Of a stretch of 64,000 bases of DNA, positions 28,143 to 38,454 are shown in pieces; positions within the stretch are counted from its first letter, which is position 1, and every line of letters begins with the position of its first letter. Position numbers and translations under genes: made by a program. A model generated the notes under the pieces. It worked only from the letters and a program-made list of their open reading frames with translations, ran no database searches and was not told where the DNA came from. Origin of the DNA: Tolypothrix bouteillei VB521301 (GTDB lineage: Bacteria; Cyanobacteriota; Cyanobacteriia; Cyanobacteriales; Nostocaceae); NCBI RefSeq assembly GCF_000760695.4, contig NZ_JHEG04000001.1, forward strand, positions 9,124,935 through 9,188,934. The letters run 5' to 3'.

Positions 28143-29201
28143 CTAGTCCTTAGTCCCTATTTTTGCTTTCAATCGCTCGCTCGCCAGGAATACTCCAAGC
28201 TCTATTGCTGCTTTCATACTTGTTGCATCGGCTATGCCTTTACCTGCAATATCAAATGCAGTACCGTGATCTGGGGATGTCCGAATGAAAGGCAAACCTA
28301 TAGATGTATTGACGGCGCGATCGAACGCCATCAGTTTTACTGGAATTAAACCTTGATCGTGGTACAAAGCAAGGTAAGCATCGGCGGGATTTTGGATTGT
28401 GCCATTTCCGTACCAAGCTTGACCGGGTTTGACCCACATTGTATCTGGTGGAATCGGACCGTCTATTTGTAAGTTTGGACGATTTTTACGCTCTTGCTCT
28501 ATCCAGGGTATTAACCATTCTTGTTCTTCGCGTCCTAGCTGTCCCTGTTCCCCACTGTGAGGGTTTAAACCTGCGATCGCAATTCTCGCTTTTTTTAACC
28601 CAAAGTCTTTTTCCAAACACTCTACCAACAAATCCAGTTTTGCCGTCATAAGTTCCGGTGTCAGAAATTGCGGGACTTGACTGAGGGGGATATGTGTTGT
28701 TGCTAGCAATGTCCGAAGTAACCAGTTTGTATGAGGCGATCGCGCTACAAATAACATCCCCACGCGTTTTGCACCTGACTTTTCTGCCAAAAGTTCTGTT
28801 TGACCTGGGTAATCATATCCTGCTGCTTTCCATGCTGATTTTGCGATTGGACCTGTCACAATTGCATCAAATTGACCTGCAAGAGTATGACTGATAGCTG
28901 CTTCCATGTAAGCAAAACTTGCTGACCCACTAGCTGCATTACCCTGACCGATAACGATATTATCTTGAAAAGGCAAAGCTGCTGCTACATTAAGAATGGA
29001 AAGTTTTTCTGGATTGACCAATGGTTCTGAATTCGCAGTTTTAGAAAAACTTATATAATTTTTTACTATTAATTCTCGATTTCCTATTACTGTAATCTCG
29101 CAGTTTTTGCCTACTGCTGGGTCTGCTAAAGCTTTTAGAATAACTTCCGGACCGATTCCTGCTGGGTCTCCCAATGTTAGTGCCAAACGTAATTTACGCA
29201 T
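28143..29201 (-). CDS. pdxA: 4-hydroxythreonine-4-phosphate dehydrogenase
   Basis: The 352-residue PdxA oxidises 4-phosphohydroxythreonine with NAD in DXP-dependent vitamin B6 synthesis. The start [12 protein letters not shown] is characteristic. The three metal-ligand histidines are present in [20 protein letters not shown] and [11 protein letters not shown]. The substrate-binding GHTE motif of the E. coli enzyme reads GQTELLAE here. Length is normal. A pyrimidine-rich stretch (28.08-28.14 kb) follows the stop. Confidence 0.95.
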   Translation of the reverse strand: MRKLRLALTLGDPAGIGPEVILKALADPAVGKNCEITVIGNRELIVKNYISFSKTANSEPLVNPEKLSILNVAAALPFQDNIVIGQGNAASGSASFAYMEAAISHTLAGQFDAIVTGPIAKSAWKAAGYDYPGQTELLAEKSGAKRVGMLFVARSPHTNWLLRTLLATTHIPLSQVPQFLTPELMTAKLDLLVECLEKDFGLKKARIAIAGLNPHSGEQGQLGREEQEWLIPWIEQERKNRPNLQIDGPIPPDTMWVKPGQAWYGNGTIQNPADAYLALYHDQGLIPVKLMAFDRAVNTSIGLPFIRTSPDHGTAFDIAGKGIADATSMKAAIELGVFLASERLKAKIGTKD

Positions 29202-29391
29202 AATGTTAGGAATTAGGGATTGGGCATGAGTATTCTATCCTGTCCCCCTTATCTCCTTATCTCCCTTGTCCCCCTTATCGCCAAATCCTCTTCCTTTACA
29301 ATCGTTAACATAAGTCTAATCATACAGGAGCGCTTTCAAGCATCTGGTAAACTTAACTTAATGAAACACTTTACAAAGGAGATTTGCGCTT

Positions 29392-29496
29392 ATGGGCGGC
29401 GAAATGTTTAATGCAGCTCTACTGTCTTTCGGTTTGATCTTTGTAGGCTGGGCTTTAGGTACGTTGTTGTTAAAAATCCAAGGAGCAGAAGAGTAA
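29392..29496 (+). CDS. petM: Cytochrome b6-f complex subunit VII (PetM)
   Basis: A 34-residue single-helix protein with AAAGGAG upstream. It reads [20 protein letters not shown] and ends [10 protein letters not shown], the typical cyanobacterial PetM. It is one of the small subunits of the cytochrome b6-f complex in the thylakoid. The ycf39 gene begins about 150 bases downstream on the same strand. Confidence 0.97.
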   Translation: MGGEMFNAALLSFGLIFVGWALGTLLLKIQGAEE

Positions 29497-29644
29497 CCGC
29501 CTGAACAAGGATAAAGTATTAAGGATAAAATGCAGGTCGAGGTTTCAACTACTGGCTTTTTATCCTTGATGCTTTCTTTTGTAAATTTTTGTTGACATGA
29601 GTTATTCTGATAATATTCTATAATAATTTTTGTTACAAACTCTC

Positions 29645-30631
29645 ATGACATTATTAATAGTTGGTGCCACTGGCACCTTGGGAAGGCAAGTAGCTCGTCG
29701 TGCGCTCGACGAAGGTTATAAAGTTCGTTGTCTTGTCCGGAGTGCAAAGAAAGCCGCGTTTCTTAAAGAGTGGGGAGCAGAGTTAGTACCTGGTTCTTTG
29801 TCTTACCCCGAAACACTAACATCGGCACTTGAGGGTGTAACCGCAGTTATTGATGCGGCAACATCTCGTCCTACAGATTCTCTCAGTATTAAACAGGTAG
29901 ATTGGGAAGGTAAAGTCTCTCTGATCCAAGCTGCGCGTGCTGCTGGTGTAGAGCGGTTTATCTTTTTCTCCATTTTGGATGCTGACAAATACCCAGAAGT
30001 GCCATTAATGGAAATTAAGCGGTGTACGGAACTGTTTTTGGCAGAGTCAGGTTTAAACTACACCATATTGCGTTTGGCCGGTTTCATGCAAGGCTTAATC
30101 GGTCAGTATGGAATTCCTGTCTTGGAAGGACAGCCTGTTTGGGTAACAGGTGAATCTTCACCCATTGCTTACATGGATACTCAAGATATTGCCAAATTCG
30201 CTATTCGGGCTTTGAAAGTGCCAGAAACGGAGAAAAAAGCTTTTCCTGTCGTTGGAACTCGTGCTTGGAGTGCAGAGGAAATTATCAGTCTTTGCGAACG
30301 CCTAGCCGGAAAAGAAGCTAGGATCACGCGAATGCCCATTAACTTGCTCCGCACCATGCGTCGTGCCTTGCGGTTTTTCCAGTGGGGATGGAATGTAGCA
30401 GATCGGCTGGCTTTTACAGAGGTTTTGGCAAGCGGTAAGCCCCTGACAGCGTCTATGGATGAAGTTTACACAACCTTTGGATTGGAGCGCAACGAAACAA
30501 CAACTTTAGAAACTTACTTACAAGAGTACTTCAGTCGTATAATGAAAAAACTTAAAGAAATAGATTACGAGCAAACCAACACTAAAAAACAAAAACCCAA
30601 AAAAACACCCTTTAAAAAAGTTAACAGTTAG
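29645..30631 (+). CDS. ycf39: Ycf39/HCF244-type NAD(P)-binding protein
   Basis: From ATG 29645 the protein has 328 residues: an atypical SDR of the NmrA type with the motif VGATGTLGRQVARRAL at the N-terminus and FFSILDADKYPEVPLMEIK in the core. In cyanobacteria Ycf39 works with Hlip proteins to deliver chlorophyll to newly made D1 during photosystem II assembly; plant HCF244 is the homologue. The Lys/Pro-rich tail from about residue 300 is longer than in most homologues I recall. It lies behind petM. Confidence 0.9.
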   Translation: MTLLIVGATGTLGRQVARRALDEGYKVRCLVRSAKKAAFLKEWGAELVPGSLSYPETLTSALEGVTAVIDAATSRPTDSLSIKQVDWEGKVSLIQAARAAGVERFIFFSILDADKYPEVPLMEIKRCTELFLAESGLNYTILRLAGFMQGLIGQYGIPVLEGQPVWVTGESSPIAYMDTQDIAKFAIRALKVPETEKKAFPVVGTRAWSAEEIISLCERLAGKEARITRMPINLLRTMRRALRFFQWGWNVADRLAFTEVLASGKPLTASMDEVYTTFGLERNETTTLETYLQEYFSRIMKKLKEIDYEQTNTKKQKPKKTPFKKVNS

Positions 30632-30760
30632 TGGTCGTTGGTTAATCCCGGTTACACGATTGACCGATGGCTGAAGACAAATAACACAAGGACAAAAATA
30701 GTCCAAAATGTGTAACGATTATCTAAAGAAAGCGAGTCGCTAAGAATTGGATGTTTGAGC

Positions 30761-31678
30761 GTGCCCAAAGCAGGCATTATATACAATGATGTTAAACCGA
30801 TAGCGGGTCGAATCGCTGTCGAATTAAAGGAAAAGTTCACCACTGCAGGCTGGGATGTTTGCATCACAAGTGGTGTCGGTGGGATATTGGGCTATTCAAC
30901 CCCTGAAAGCCCCGTATGTCACACCCCGATTGAAGGTCTAACACCTCCTGGCTTTGACTCAGAAATGAGATTTGCAGTGGTGTTAGGCGGTGATGGTACG
31001 GTTTTAGCGGCGTCCCGTCTTGTTGCTCCTCGTGGTATTCCGATATTAACGGTAAACACGGGTCATATGGGGTTTTTGACAGAAGCTTACCTCAACCAGA
31101 TCCCTCAAGCGGTAGAACAACTATTGGCGGGTCAATATGAGGTTGAAGAGAGAGCGATGCTCAGCGTCAAAGTGTTTCGCTCGGATGCTGCTCTCTGGGA
31201 AGCCCTTTGTTTAAATGAAATGGTGCTACATAGAGAACCTTTGACCTCTATGTGCCATTTTGAAATAGCCATAGGTCATCACGCACCAGTGGATATTGCT
31301 GCTGATGGTGTGATTGTATCTACGCCAACTGGTTCTACAGCGTATTCTTTAAGTGCTGGTGGTCCGGTAGTCACTCCTGGCGTACCAGTATTGCAACTAG
31401 TACCCATTTGTCCCCATTCTCTAGCTTCTAGGGCGTTGGTTTTTCCAGATAGCGAACCCGTTAATATCTACCCAGTCAATACTCCTCGGTTGGTTATGGT
31501 GGTAGATGGCAATGGTGGATGCTATGTTCTTCCAGAGGATAGGGTGTATTTAGAGCGATCGCAATACAGCGCCCGATTTATCCGCTTGCAAACTCCAGAA
31601 TTTTTCAGAATCTTGCGAGAAAAATTAGGTTGGGGTTTACCACATATTGCCAAACCAACGTCTGTGGAATTGCCATAA
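30761..31678 (+). CDS. nadK: NAD(+) kinase
   Basis: A 305-residue ATP-dependent NAD kinase, which makes NADP. The GTG at 30761 gives a start at [12 protein letters not shown], matching cyanobacterial homologues; TTG 30755 is an alternative. The GGDGTVL motif is near residue 77, NTGHMGFL near 102, and the conserved [20 protein letters not shown] follows. Cyanobacteria usually carry two paralogues; which one this is was not determined. Confidence 0.95.
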   Translation: MPKAGIIYNDVKPIAGRIAVELKEKFTTAGWDVCITSGVGGILGYSTPESPVCHTPIEGLTPPGFDSEMRFAVVLGGDGTVLAASRLVAPRGIPILTVNTGHMGFLTEAYLNQIPQAVEQLLAGQYEVEERAMLSVKVFRSDAALWEALCLNEMVLHREPLTSMCHFEIAIGHHAPVDIAADGVIVSTPTGSTAYSLSAGGPVVTPGVPVLQLVPICPHSLASRALVFPDSEPVNIYPVNTPRLVMVVDGNGGCYVLPEDRVYLERSQYSARFIRLQTPEFFRILREKLGWGLPHIAKPTSVELP

Positions 31679-31884
31679 CACTCAACGGTCACTGCTCGCT
31701 GGCTACCGATGACTGCGTATGGGTAAAATTTTAAATAAGTCGTTAAGTTTACTGACTGTCTTGATTTATTAGCTGATACTTGTACGTGTTACAACTGGGT
31801 AGACAGCTTGTTAAATCAGGATTTTTTATTTTAAGAAACAATTGCACCTCTACCTGAATCTAAAATCTAAAGTATAGAATTTAT

Positions 31885-32571
31885 ATGACAGTTGCTCATA
31901 ACCCTTGTGTTTTAGTTATTGAAAGCGACGAAAGTCTCGCCAATCAGCTAGCTTTTGATTTAAAAGAAGCAGGTTATGAGCCTCTTGTGGCTCATGATGG
32001 GGTGAGTGGAATACAACACAGTCGAGAACGTCAGCCTGCTTTAATTGTGATTGACCGAATGCTAGCAGGAGAATCTGGATTGTCCTTATGTAAAAGTTTT
32101 AGAACTACTGGAGCGCGATCGCCCGTATTAGTCTTGATGGCGCGAGATACAGTTGACGATCGCGTAGCCTGTTTGGAAGCAGGAGCTGATGATTACTTTC
32201 TCAAGCCATATAGAGCGGAAGATTTTTTAAATCTAGTTCGCTTATACTTAAAACCTGATATCGATACAACCGAACAACTGCGTTTTGGAGATTTAGTGTT
32301 AGATATAGCGACTCGTCGTGTCGTACTTAACGGTAAAGCAATTGACTTGACGATGAAAGAATTTGAACTTCTCAAGTATCTTATGGAACATCCTCGTGAA
32401 GTCTTAACTCGCGAACAAATTTTAGAAAACGTTTGGGGTTACGACTTCATGGGTGAATCAAATGTGATAGAAGTTTATATTCGCTACTTACGGTTAAAAA
32501 TAGAAGATGAAGGTCAAAAGAGACTTATTCAAACCGTGAGGGGAGTAGGTTATGTGTTGAGAGAATCTTAG
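31885..32571 (+). CDS. nblR: OmpR-type response regulator NblR
   Basis: A 228-residue protein with a receiver domain (residues 8-120) and a winged-helix DNA-binding domain (about 130-226, ending RGVGYVLRES). The receiver has IVIDRMLAGESG at the usual phosphoacceptor strand and KPYRAEDF. Overall wording (ARDTVDDRVACLEAGADDYF, VWGYDFMGESNVIEVY) fits NblR, which controls phycobilisome degradation and survival under nutrient and high-light stress. A hairpin repeat follows the stop. Confidence 0.85.
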   Translation: MTVAHNPCVLVIESDESLANQLAFDLKEAGYEPLVAHDGVSGIQHSRERQPALIVIDRMLAGESGLSLCKSFRTTGARSPVLVLMARDTVDDRVACLEAGADDYFLKPYRAEDFLNLVRLYLKPDIDTTEQLRFGDLVLDIATRRVVLNGKAIDLTMKEFELLKYLMEHPREVLTREQILENVWGYDFMGESNVIEVYIRYLRLKIEDEGQKRLIQTVRGVGYVLRES

Positions 32572-32578
32572 AAGAATA

Positions 32579-32653
32579 GTTAGTGGTTGGTTAGTAGGAT
32601 TTGTTGTCAACACCCAACCACTAACACCCAATAACTAACAACTAACAACTAAC
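32579..32653. repeat. Hairpin plus three AACTAAC heptamers
   Basis: GTTAGTGGTTGG (32579-32590) pairs with CCAACCACTAAC (32614-32625). AACTAAC then occurs three times in tandem (32633-32653). It may end nblR transcription and belongs to the heptamer repeats typical of these genomes. Confidence 0.7.
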
Positions 32654-32664
32654 ACGCACCTGTT

Positions 32665-33222
32665 ATGATGAATCGACTATGCATCCTATCAATAATGTTG
32701 AGTCTATTGCTGATGAGTTGTTCTACTCAGACATCAGCAGTATCGCCTACAGGTACTCCTAGTTCTCAAACTCAAGCACAAATGAATCAGGAGAAAGCGC
32801 CACTTACAGCCAAAGCCGGTCAGCAGTTACCAATTTCAGCCGTTGCTATTGTTCCTAATAATGCAAAAATTCAACTGGAAGTAGCCCGAACAACCCAAGA
32901 GCAGGCAATGGGTTTGATGTTTCGACCTGCTTTACCTGATGATAGAGGAATGCTCTTTCAATTTCCCTCAGCGTTTCAAGCTAGCTTTTGGATGAAGGAT
33001 GTACCTGTTCCTCTCGATATGGTCTTTATGCTTGATGGTGTTGTAAAACACATCGCTGTTTCCGTCCCTCCCTGTAACCGCACCCCTTGTCCTACCTACG
33101 GTCCTGACACGCCAGTTAACCAAGTTATTGAACTGCGTTCTGGGCGAGCATCTGAACTTGGTTTGAAAGAAGGATCTCGTATCAAAATTGAATTTCTTAA
33201 ATCTGGTTCTTCGTTGAAATAA
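32665..33222 (+). CDS. DUF192 lipoprotein
   Basis: A 185-residue protein with a lipoprotein signal (LSIMLSLLLMSC, Cys near 19), a Ser/Thr/Gln-rich spacer and a DUF192 domain from about residue 65: LEVARTTQEQAMGLMFR, DDRGMLFQF, FWMKDVPVPLDMVF, then the C-terminal PVNQVIELRSGRASELGLKEG. DUF192 proteins are secreted or periplasmic and of unknown function. Two ATG codons stand at the start, and either may be used. An intrinsic terminator follows. Confidence 0.85.
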   Translation: MMNRLCILSIMLSLLLMSCSTQTSAVSPTGTPSSQTQAQMNQEKAPLTAKAGQQLPISAVAIVPNNAKIQLEVARTTQEQAMGLMFRPALPDDRGMLFQFPSAFQASFWMKDVPVPLDMVFMLDGVVKHIAVSVPPCNRTPCPTYGPDTPVNQVIELRSGRASELGLKEGSRIKIEFLKSGSSLK

Positions 33223-33752
33223 GGTGTTCTGAAAAAAGAAGTGAAAACTCAGGAGTCAGAATAGCTTGCCTGTGATATTCTGTACTCTGAGTTTTTTTGA
33301 AGCATTTGTAAAAAAAGTATTACGTATCTGTAAAGAGAGCTTTTATAAGATTAATATTTGATACAATGCGTTTCAGTAAGCATTCCTGCGTTCAAGTCAG
33401 ATAATGGATTTAACTCCAGATTGCAAAAGATATTTCTTTTGACGTAAGTGTAAAGTGTAGTCAATAAGGGAGTATTATCTAAGGAATCTTTCTTAGTGCA
33501 GGTGTAGTTAACTGGGGTACTAAGGTACAAAGGATAAAGTTAAAACGAACAAGAATCTGTGCTATTTGAAACTCAAAAGCTAGTGGCACATAAGCTTGAG
33601 TTAATATAATCCGCTTTGTTCAAGAAAATCCGGAAACTGATACAAGTGTTTGCCGAAGCTCTATTGGCATCAAAAAAAACGTCGGTGCTGGAAAAAATTT
33701 TACTTGATATACTTAAGTACACTTTAATTCTCAATTTAGGGGGTCCACAAGG
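33223..33752. other. Intergenic region with terminator
   Basis: Apart from the terminator at 33244-33298 no supported feature was found. A 62-codon frame at 33616 overlaps the following gene in another frame and is probably chance. Confidence 0.4.
33244..33298 (+). terminator. Intrinsic terminator of the DUF192 gene
   Basis: AAAACTCAG (33244-33252) pairs with CTGAGTTTT (33287-33295), with further pairing of AGAATA and TATTCT inside, and ends in seven T residues. Confidence 0.75.
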
Positions 33753-33944
33753 GTGTCACCATCAACATATTCCAGGTTTATTCATTTTTTACAGGAAGAT
33801 TTAGCGATCTCGACAGCCTGCATGGCTGTTGCCCTTCGCCATCGAGAGCAAGATCCGGGTCCTTTACCAATGATTCTTTGGCAGTATGGCTTGATCACTA
33901 TGGACCAGTTAGAACAAATCTATGACTGGTTGGAAACTGCGTAG
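33753..33944 (+). CDS. DUF2949 protein
   Basis: A 63-residue protein starting at GTG 33753. It contains FIHFLQEDLAIS, ALRHREQDPGPLPMILWQYG and LEQIYDWLE, which I recognise as the small cyanobacterial DUF2949 family. Function is unknown; the helical texture suggests a protein-binding module. A terminator-like hairpin lies about 115 bases downstream. Confidence 0.8.
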   Translation: MSPSTYSRFIHFLQEDLAISTACMAVALRHREQDPGPLPMILWQYGLITMDQLEQIYDWLETA

Positions 33945-34060
33945 TTATAGGATGGTCGTTGAGGATAATCTACTATGCGGGATTTGCCTTGCCTTGTACA
34001 AAGGCTGATTCAGAATGCGAGCAATTGCGGACCTTATAGATCTGTCAAACAGAATAAGTC

Positions 34061-34095
34061 TGAGAAGCGGGCGAATTATTCAGCCCGCTTTCTCA
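34061..34095 (+). terminator. Terminator-like hairpin after the DUF2949 gene
   Basis: TGAGAAGCGGGC (34061-34072) pairs with GCCCGCTTTCTCA (34083-34095) with one bulge. It may end the DUF2949 transcript or a small RNA from the 33.95-34.06 kb gap. Confidence 0.55.
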
Positions 34096-34245
34096 TTTGG
34101 TTGGTGCTTGGTGGATGTTTGGAAAATAAAAAATCATACTAATTCGCAAATTGCAATCAATCGAAAAATCAATTGCGAATTGCGAACTGTTTGAGTGATG
34201 GCGGAGTTAAACTTGCCTATAAGAATTCATGATGGAAGTTTTTTA

Positions 34246-34497
34246 TCAATCAGGGGTAACAACTTGTTCGGTGTTTAGGTGATTGAGCGACCAACGATGA
34301 TCTACCTCTATAGAGGATGATTGGCAAGCTTCTTCTAATTGCTTTTGTTGTGCAACGGCTTTTCTGAGAGTAATAATAAGCTGGTTCACCTGATTCCTTA
34401 AATTTGGGTTGCTACTGACTGCTGACAGAGTTTGCCTTTCTAGCAGTTGCAGTATAAGTTCGTAATGGACAGGTGAAGGCAGAGGAAGTTGCTCCAT
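34246..34497 (-). CDS. DUF5340 family small protein
   Basis: From ATG 34497 the product has 83 residues: MEQLPLPSPVHYELILQLLE, then QVNQLIITLRKAVAQQKQLE, a predominantly helical protein. I assign it to the cyanobacterial DUF5340 family from memory. It is soluble, with no known function. It lies just downstream of trpC on the same strand. Confidence 0.65.
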   Translation of the reverse strand: MEQLPLPSPVHYELILQLLERQTLSAVSSNPNLRNQVNQLIITLRKAVAQQKQLEEACQSSSIEVDHRWSLNHLNTEQVVTPD

Positions 34498-34668
34498 GTA
34501 GTTAGTTTTTGATTGCAATTTTTGGATAAGTGTACCGAAGTATAAAGTATAAAGTCTGAAAGAAGAGGGAATGGCGAAGCATCAACCTTTCTTACTTTAT
34601 CCTTTACTCTTTATCCTTACTGGTAATTTGTCATTACATAAATTGTTACATAAGCCAAAATAATTTGG

Positions 34669-35580
34669 TTAAAGCCCTAATTTGGCAGGCGATGAAGATT
34701 TAGCGAAGAGGTTGGTAACCGCTTCCCCTGGGTCTGGGTGTTTTACAAGAGACTCTCCAATAAGAACACCAGAGACTCCTGCACGTTCTACTATTGCTAA
34801 ATCTTCTGGTGTGTGGAATCCCGATTCGCTCACAACTAGAATGTTACGCTCTTGTAATAAATTGCTCCTTGCGGCTATCAGTTCGCAAGTGGTTTGCAAA
34901 TTAACGGAGAAATCTTCTAAATTGCGATTGTTAATACCTATTAAGGTCACACCATCAAGAGCTAAAACGCGATCGAGTTCTGCTAGAGTATGAACTTCAA
35001 TCAAAGCTGCCATTTTTAAAGTTTTGGCAATTTTGATAAAGTACTGTAAATCGCGATCGCTCAGTATTGCTGCAATCAATAAGACTGCATCTGCACCCGC
35101 AACACGTGCTCTGTACATTTGATAAGGATAAATGATAAATTCCTTGCACAGCAACGGTAATTCTACGGCAGAACGAACCTTAGTTAAATTTTCAAAGCTG
35201 CCAGAGAAAAATTTTTCATCCGTAAGTACCGAAATACAACTCGCACCGCTCTGTTGATATTTTAGAGCAATTTCCACTGGGTCAAAATTCTCCCTTAAAA
35301 CCCCTTTACTGGGAGAAGCTTTTTTTACCTCAGCAATCAGTGCTGGCTGTGTTTTGCCTTGACGCAAAGCCGCCACAAAATCACGAGTTGGAGGTGCATC
35401 CAGTACTTGACGCTGCAACTCTTGTAGGGGTACCTTTTCCCGCATGATGTCAACTTCTTGTTCTTTGTGCCAAACAATTTCCTCTAATATGTTGTTTGGC
35501 TGAGCATCAGGAACAGCGACCTGATACAGCATTATAGAAACAGCCACGGATGGGTTGGGACGACGGCGACGGATTTGCAT
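34669..35580 (-). CDS. trpC: Indole-3-glycerol phosphate synthase
   Basis: A 303-residue TIM-barrel enzyme forming indole-3-glycerol phosphate in tryptophan synthesis. The cyanobacterial start [14 protein letters not shown] is followed by catalytic segments [11 protein letters not shown] (Lys), LCKEFI and VSESG, and the phosphate-binding [11 protein letters not shown]. Length fits the cyanobacterial enzyme, which carries about 40 extra N-terminal residues. It is downstream of lpdA on the same strand, separated by a GAATTAT-type tandem repeat. Confidence 0.96.
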   Translation of the reverse strand: MQIRRRRPNPSVAVSIMLYQVAVPDAQPNNILEEIVWHKEQEVDIMREKVPLQELQRQVLDAPPTRDFVAALRQGKTQPALIAEVKKASPSKGVLRENFDPVEIALKYQQSGASCISVLTDEKFFSGSFENLTKVRSAVELPLLCKEFIIYPYQMYRARVAGADAVLLIAAILSDRDLQYFIKIAKTLKMAALIEVHTLAELDRVLALDGVTLIGINNRNLEDFSVNLQTTCELIAARSNLLQERNILVVSESGFHTPEDLAIVERAGVSGVLIGESLVKHPDPGEAVTNLFAKSSSPAKLGL

Positions 35581-35586
35581 AAAAAA

Positions 35587-35663
35587 ATTATGAATTGTGA
35601 ATTATGAATTATGAATGGTGAATTGCTAGTTTTTCAGCATTCATCATTCATAATTCATCATTT
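35587..35663. repeat. GAATTAT short tandem repeat with inverted half
   Basis: Repeated GAATTATGAATT-type units are followed by their complement (ATTCATCATTCATAATTC), forming a long AT-rich hairpin between lpdA and trpC. It could attenuate readthrough. Confidence 0.55.
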
Positions 35664-35664
35664 A

Positions 35665-37092
35665 TTAAGCTACTGCTCGTTTGTAGGCTTCGTCTAACAC
35701 TTCTGATAGTGTTGGGTGGGCGTGAACCAAATGAGCAAGGGTGTGAACGGATTGACGGTTGGCAATAGCTGCTGAGGCTTCATGGATAATATCCGAAGCG
35801 TGCATTCCAAAGATATGGACGCCTAACACTTCGCCCGTGTCCTTGCGATATATAACCTTTGCCATTCCGTCTGCTTCACCTTCAGCCAGGGCTTTGGAAT
35901 TGCCTTTAAAGTAACTCTTAGTTGTTCCTACCGCCCATCCTTCTGCGCTACCCTTTTCTTTAGCAGCAGTTTCAGTCATCCCAACGTAGCTAATTTCCGG
36001 GTGGGTAAACGCTGCTGCGGGAATGCTGGGGTAGTCTACCTCTTTACGACGCCCGCAAATATTTTCCACAGCTACAATTCCTTGAGCTGAGGCTGCATGG
36101 GCAAGCATCATCTTACCAGTAGCGTCCCCAATCGCCCACAAGTGCGGTACTGGTTCACCTGCGGACAGCACAGCCATATTGTCGTTAACTGGAATAAAAT
36201 TCCGGCGATCCAGTTCTACCCCTACAGAATCTAAACCCAAGTTTTGTGTAGCAGGTATGCGTCCGGTTGCTACCAAGCAAGCATCCACTTCCAGTACGTC
36301 CACATCTTCTTTGGTTTTAAAATTAGCTAACTCAATAATGACAGGTGAACCGGGAATCACTTTTTTCGCGTATATTCCTACATGGGTTTCAATATCACGG
36401 TTCGCAATCAAAACCCGTTCCGCAAGCTTGGCAATATCGCGGTCAAATCCCGGCATAAGTTGGTCTAGGGCTTCTATCATGGTGACTTCACTGCCCAATG
36501 CCGAGTAAACATCAGAAAATTCCAATCCGATGTAACCACTGCCAATTATTGCTACCCATTCGGGTAATGATTCTAATTTTACCGCTTGGTCGCTTGTGAA
36601 AACTGTTTTGCCATCTACTTGAATACCCGGAGGGACAAAAGGTACAGACCCAGGGGAAAGAATAATGTCTTTTGCCGTAATAGTTTTTTCACCGCTATCT
36701 GTTGTGACAGTGACTTTTTGTGTCCCTGCGACCTTACCCCAACCACGAATGATATCAACACCCAAGCGCTTCAAGCTATTGGTTAGGTCACCTTGAATTT
36801 TTGCCACAAGATTGTTGGCGTGATCCGCAATACCCTGTCTGTCAAACTCAACATTTCCCAATTGAATACCCAGGGACTTGAGGTGATGAGCATTACGTAA
36901 TTCCCGCACCCGCCCAGATGCTGCTAACAGTGCCTTAGATGGAATGCAGCCTCGGTTAACACAAGTTCCTCCCATGTCAGCCGCTTCGACAATCGCTGTC
37001 TTGAGACCGCAGCTAACGGCGTGTAGAGCAGCACCATGTCCGCCCACTCCAGCGCCTAAAATCACTAAATCGTAATCGAACCCTTCACTCAC
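35665..37092 (-). CDS. lpdA: Dihydrolipoyl dehydrogenase (E3)
   Basis: A 475-residue FAD-containing disulfide oxidoreductase, the E3 of pyruvate dehydrogenase (and possibly of the glycine cleavage system). GTG 37092 gives [20 protein letters not shown], as in other cyanobacteria; frames continue upstream to 37152 but the added residues are non-homologous. The redox pair is in [13 protein letters not shown], the NAD site in [11 protein letters not shown], and the active His in HAHPTLSEV near the C-terminus. It is upstream of trpC on the same strand. A possible NtcA site stands 140 bases upstream. Confidence 0.96.
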   Translation of the reverse strand: MSEGFDYDLVILGAGVGGHGAALHAVSCGLKTAIVEAADMGGTCVNRGCIPSKALLAASGRVRELRNAHHLKSLGIQLGNVEFDRQGIADHANNLVAKIQGDLTNSLKRLGVDIIRGWGKVAGTQKVTVTTDSGEKTITAKDIILSPGSVPFVPPGIQVDGKTVFTSDQAVKLESLPEWVAIIGSGYIGLEFSDVYSALGSEVTMIEALDQLMPGFDRDIAKLAERVLIANRDIETHVGIYAKKVIPGSPVIIELANFKTKEDVDVLEVDACLVATGRIPATQNLGLDSVGVELDRRNFIPVNDNMAVLSAGEPVPHLWAIGDATGKMMLAHAASAQGIVAVENICGRRKEVDYPSIPAAAFTHPEISYVGMTETAAKEKGSAEGWAVGTTKSYFKGNSKALAEGEADGMAKVIYRKDTGEVLGVHIFGMHASDIIHEASAAIANRQSVHTLAHLVHAHPTLSEVLDEAYKRAVA

Positions 37093-37231
37093 GTTAGTTT
37101 CCCCGCGTGCATTCACCAACTTTATTTTTAACTGACCAAACGATCGGTGCAAGTCTTAATTTTATGCTGTTGCTCAATCAAGATTATGACTTAAGATACT
37201 AGGGGACAAAATTCTTAGCGTTTTTCATAAT

Positions 37232-37245
37232 GTAACATACATTAC
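37232..37245 (-). promoter_or_regulatory. Possible NtcA-binding site upstream of lpdA
   Basis: GTA-N8-TAC occurs as GTAACATACATTAC, an exact fit to the core of the nitrogen regulator NtcA. A -10 box at the classical spacing is not evident, so function is uncertain. Confidence 0.35.
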
Positions 37246-37383
37246 CAAATAATCCAAGTTGTGTGGGCACTGCTCGCCATCAGACGTATACAGTTGGGCA
37301 TTGGGCATAGTACATATAGTTCAACCCATGATATGTGTACTATTGTTTGTGCAACTAAAAGAGCGGTGTAGATAGTTTACTTA

Positions 37384-38184
37384 TTAGAATGCTCGAATGA
37401 GAGTACCTGAAGTTGGTTTTCCTAAAACAGCCCGAACTAAATTTTCAGGAATACTTCCATCAAGAATCCAGCAATCGATTCCCAAACTAGAAATAGCTAA
37501 AAACTCTTCTACTTTCTTTTTCATTCCCCCAGTGACATCTACTGAGTGACTTAAACCTAAAGCGGTTTCAATTTCACAATAGTTACTTTTAGTAATTAGA
37601 GAAATAACGTCTCCTTTTCGATCGCGAACTCCCGGATAATCTCCAGCATTAATTAAAATAATTTTATCTTGATTTTGCTTGAGGAAATATTTAGCTAATT
37701 CTGCTAATAAAGTATCTGTAGAGAGGATAGTACCGCCAATTTCCTTATCCAGAACAACATCACCAAAAACTAAAGGAATTAAATCGGTTGCTAAACTGTT
37801 ATCTATGCATGAAAAATTTCTTTCTATTAGCTTTTGATTCTCAGTCACAACCATTGTTACTGGAGGTAAGCTAACCACTGGTAGACCTGTTTGCAAAAAA
37901 ATCTTAGCTAGTAAGAGATTGAGGTCTAAAACATCTTGGTGTACCAGGCAAAATCCCATTTTTTCAGAAGGAGAGACAAAACCCTCGATAGTGTTGTACT
38001 TCTTAGCCGACTGATGACCAAAAGAACCCGCTCCATTGCCAATAATTAATTTGAGATTGGGATTTTGAGCCCGTATATAATGTATTTCTCTAGCCAATCG
38101 TTGCATAACTTCGGGTCGAGCAGTGTAAGGTTTTTCCTTATCTGTAATGAGAGACCCTCCCAGCTTTATTAGTACTAGAGCCAT
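37384..38184 (-). CDS. Amino-acid-kinase-fold protein, isopentenyl phosphate kinase-like
   Basis: A 266-residue kinase of the amino acid kinase superfamily. The N-terminus LIKLGGSLITDK, the loop GNGAGSFGHQSAKKY with His57 and the C-terminal VTGGMKKKVEE follow archaeal isopentenyl phosphate kinase, where that His contacts the substrate phosphate. IPK makes isopentenyl diphosphate from isopentenyl phosphate. Cyanobacteria use the MEP pathway and do not need it, so it may salvage monophosphates or act on another phosphate or phosphonate. The start is ATG 38184. Confidence 0.75.
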   Translation of the reverse strand: MALVLIKLGGSLITDKEKPYTARPEVMQRLAREIHYIRAQNPNLKLIIGNGAGSFGHQSAKKYNTIEGFVSPSEKMGFCLVHQDVLDLNLLLAKIFLQTGLPVVSLPPVTMVVTENQKLIERNFSCIDNSLATDLIPLVFGDVVLDKEIGGTILSTDTLLAELAKYFLKQNQDKIILINAGDYPGVRDRKGDVISLITKSNYCEIETALGLSHSVDVTGGMKKKVEEFLAISSLGIDCWILDGSIPENLVRAVLGKPTSGTLIRAF

Positions 38185-38396
38185 AATAAGTTTTTAAGAA
38201 AAGTGGAACAATCATCTTGATGGAGCTTATCTTGAATACAAGACAAATCCTTCTTTGTCAATTTCAGCTTAATTTTCCTTCAGCGAACGCCAACGTTCAA
38301 CCTAAATAATGATAATTCAATAGTACTATTGCTGTGCGCTATTCAAAACCTGTCCAAACTATTAGATAGGATTGCTATATTAAACCCTTGTAATTC

Positions 38397-38422
38397 GAGG
38401 GTGAGCAGGAATGCTCACCCTC
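38397..38422. terminator. Perfect 11-bp hairpin downstream of the ydcF-like gene
   Basis: GAGGGTGAGCA and TGCTCACCCTC pair around GGAA. It lies 33 bases past the stop of the minus-strand YdcF gene. No T-run follows. Confidence 0.45.
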
Positions 38423-38454
38423 AGGGTAAAGCGGGTATTTTTCAATTTGATTTA

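Noticed and set aside
33616..33804. A 62-codon frame starting at TTG.
   Set aside because: It overlaps the DUF2949 gene in another frame, and the DUF2949 reading is clearly recognisable.
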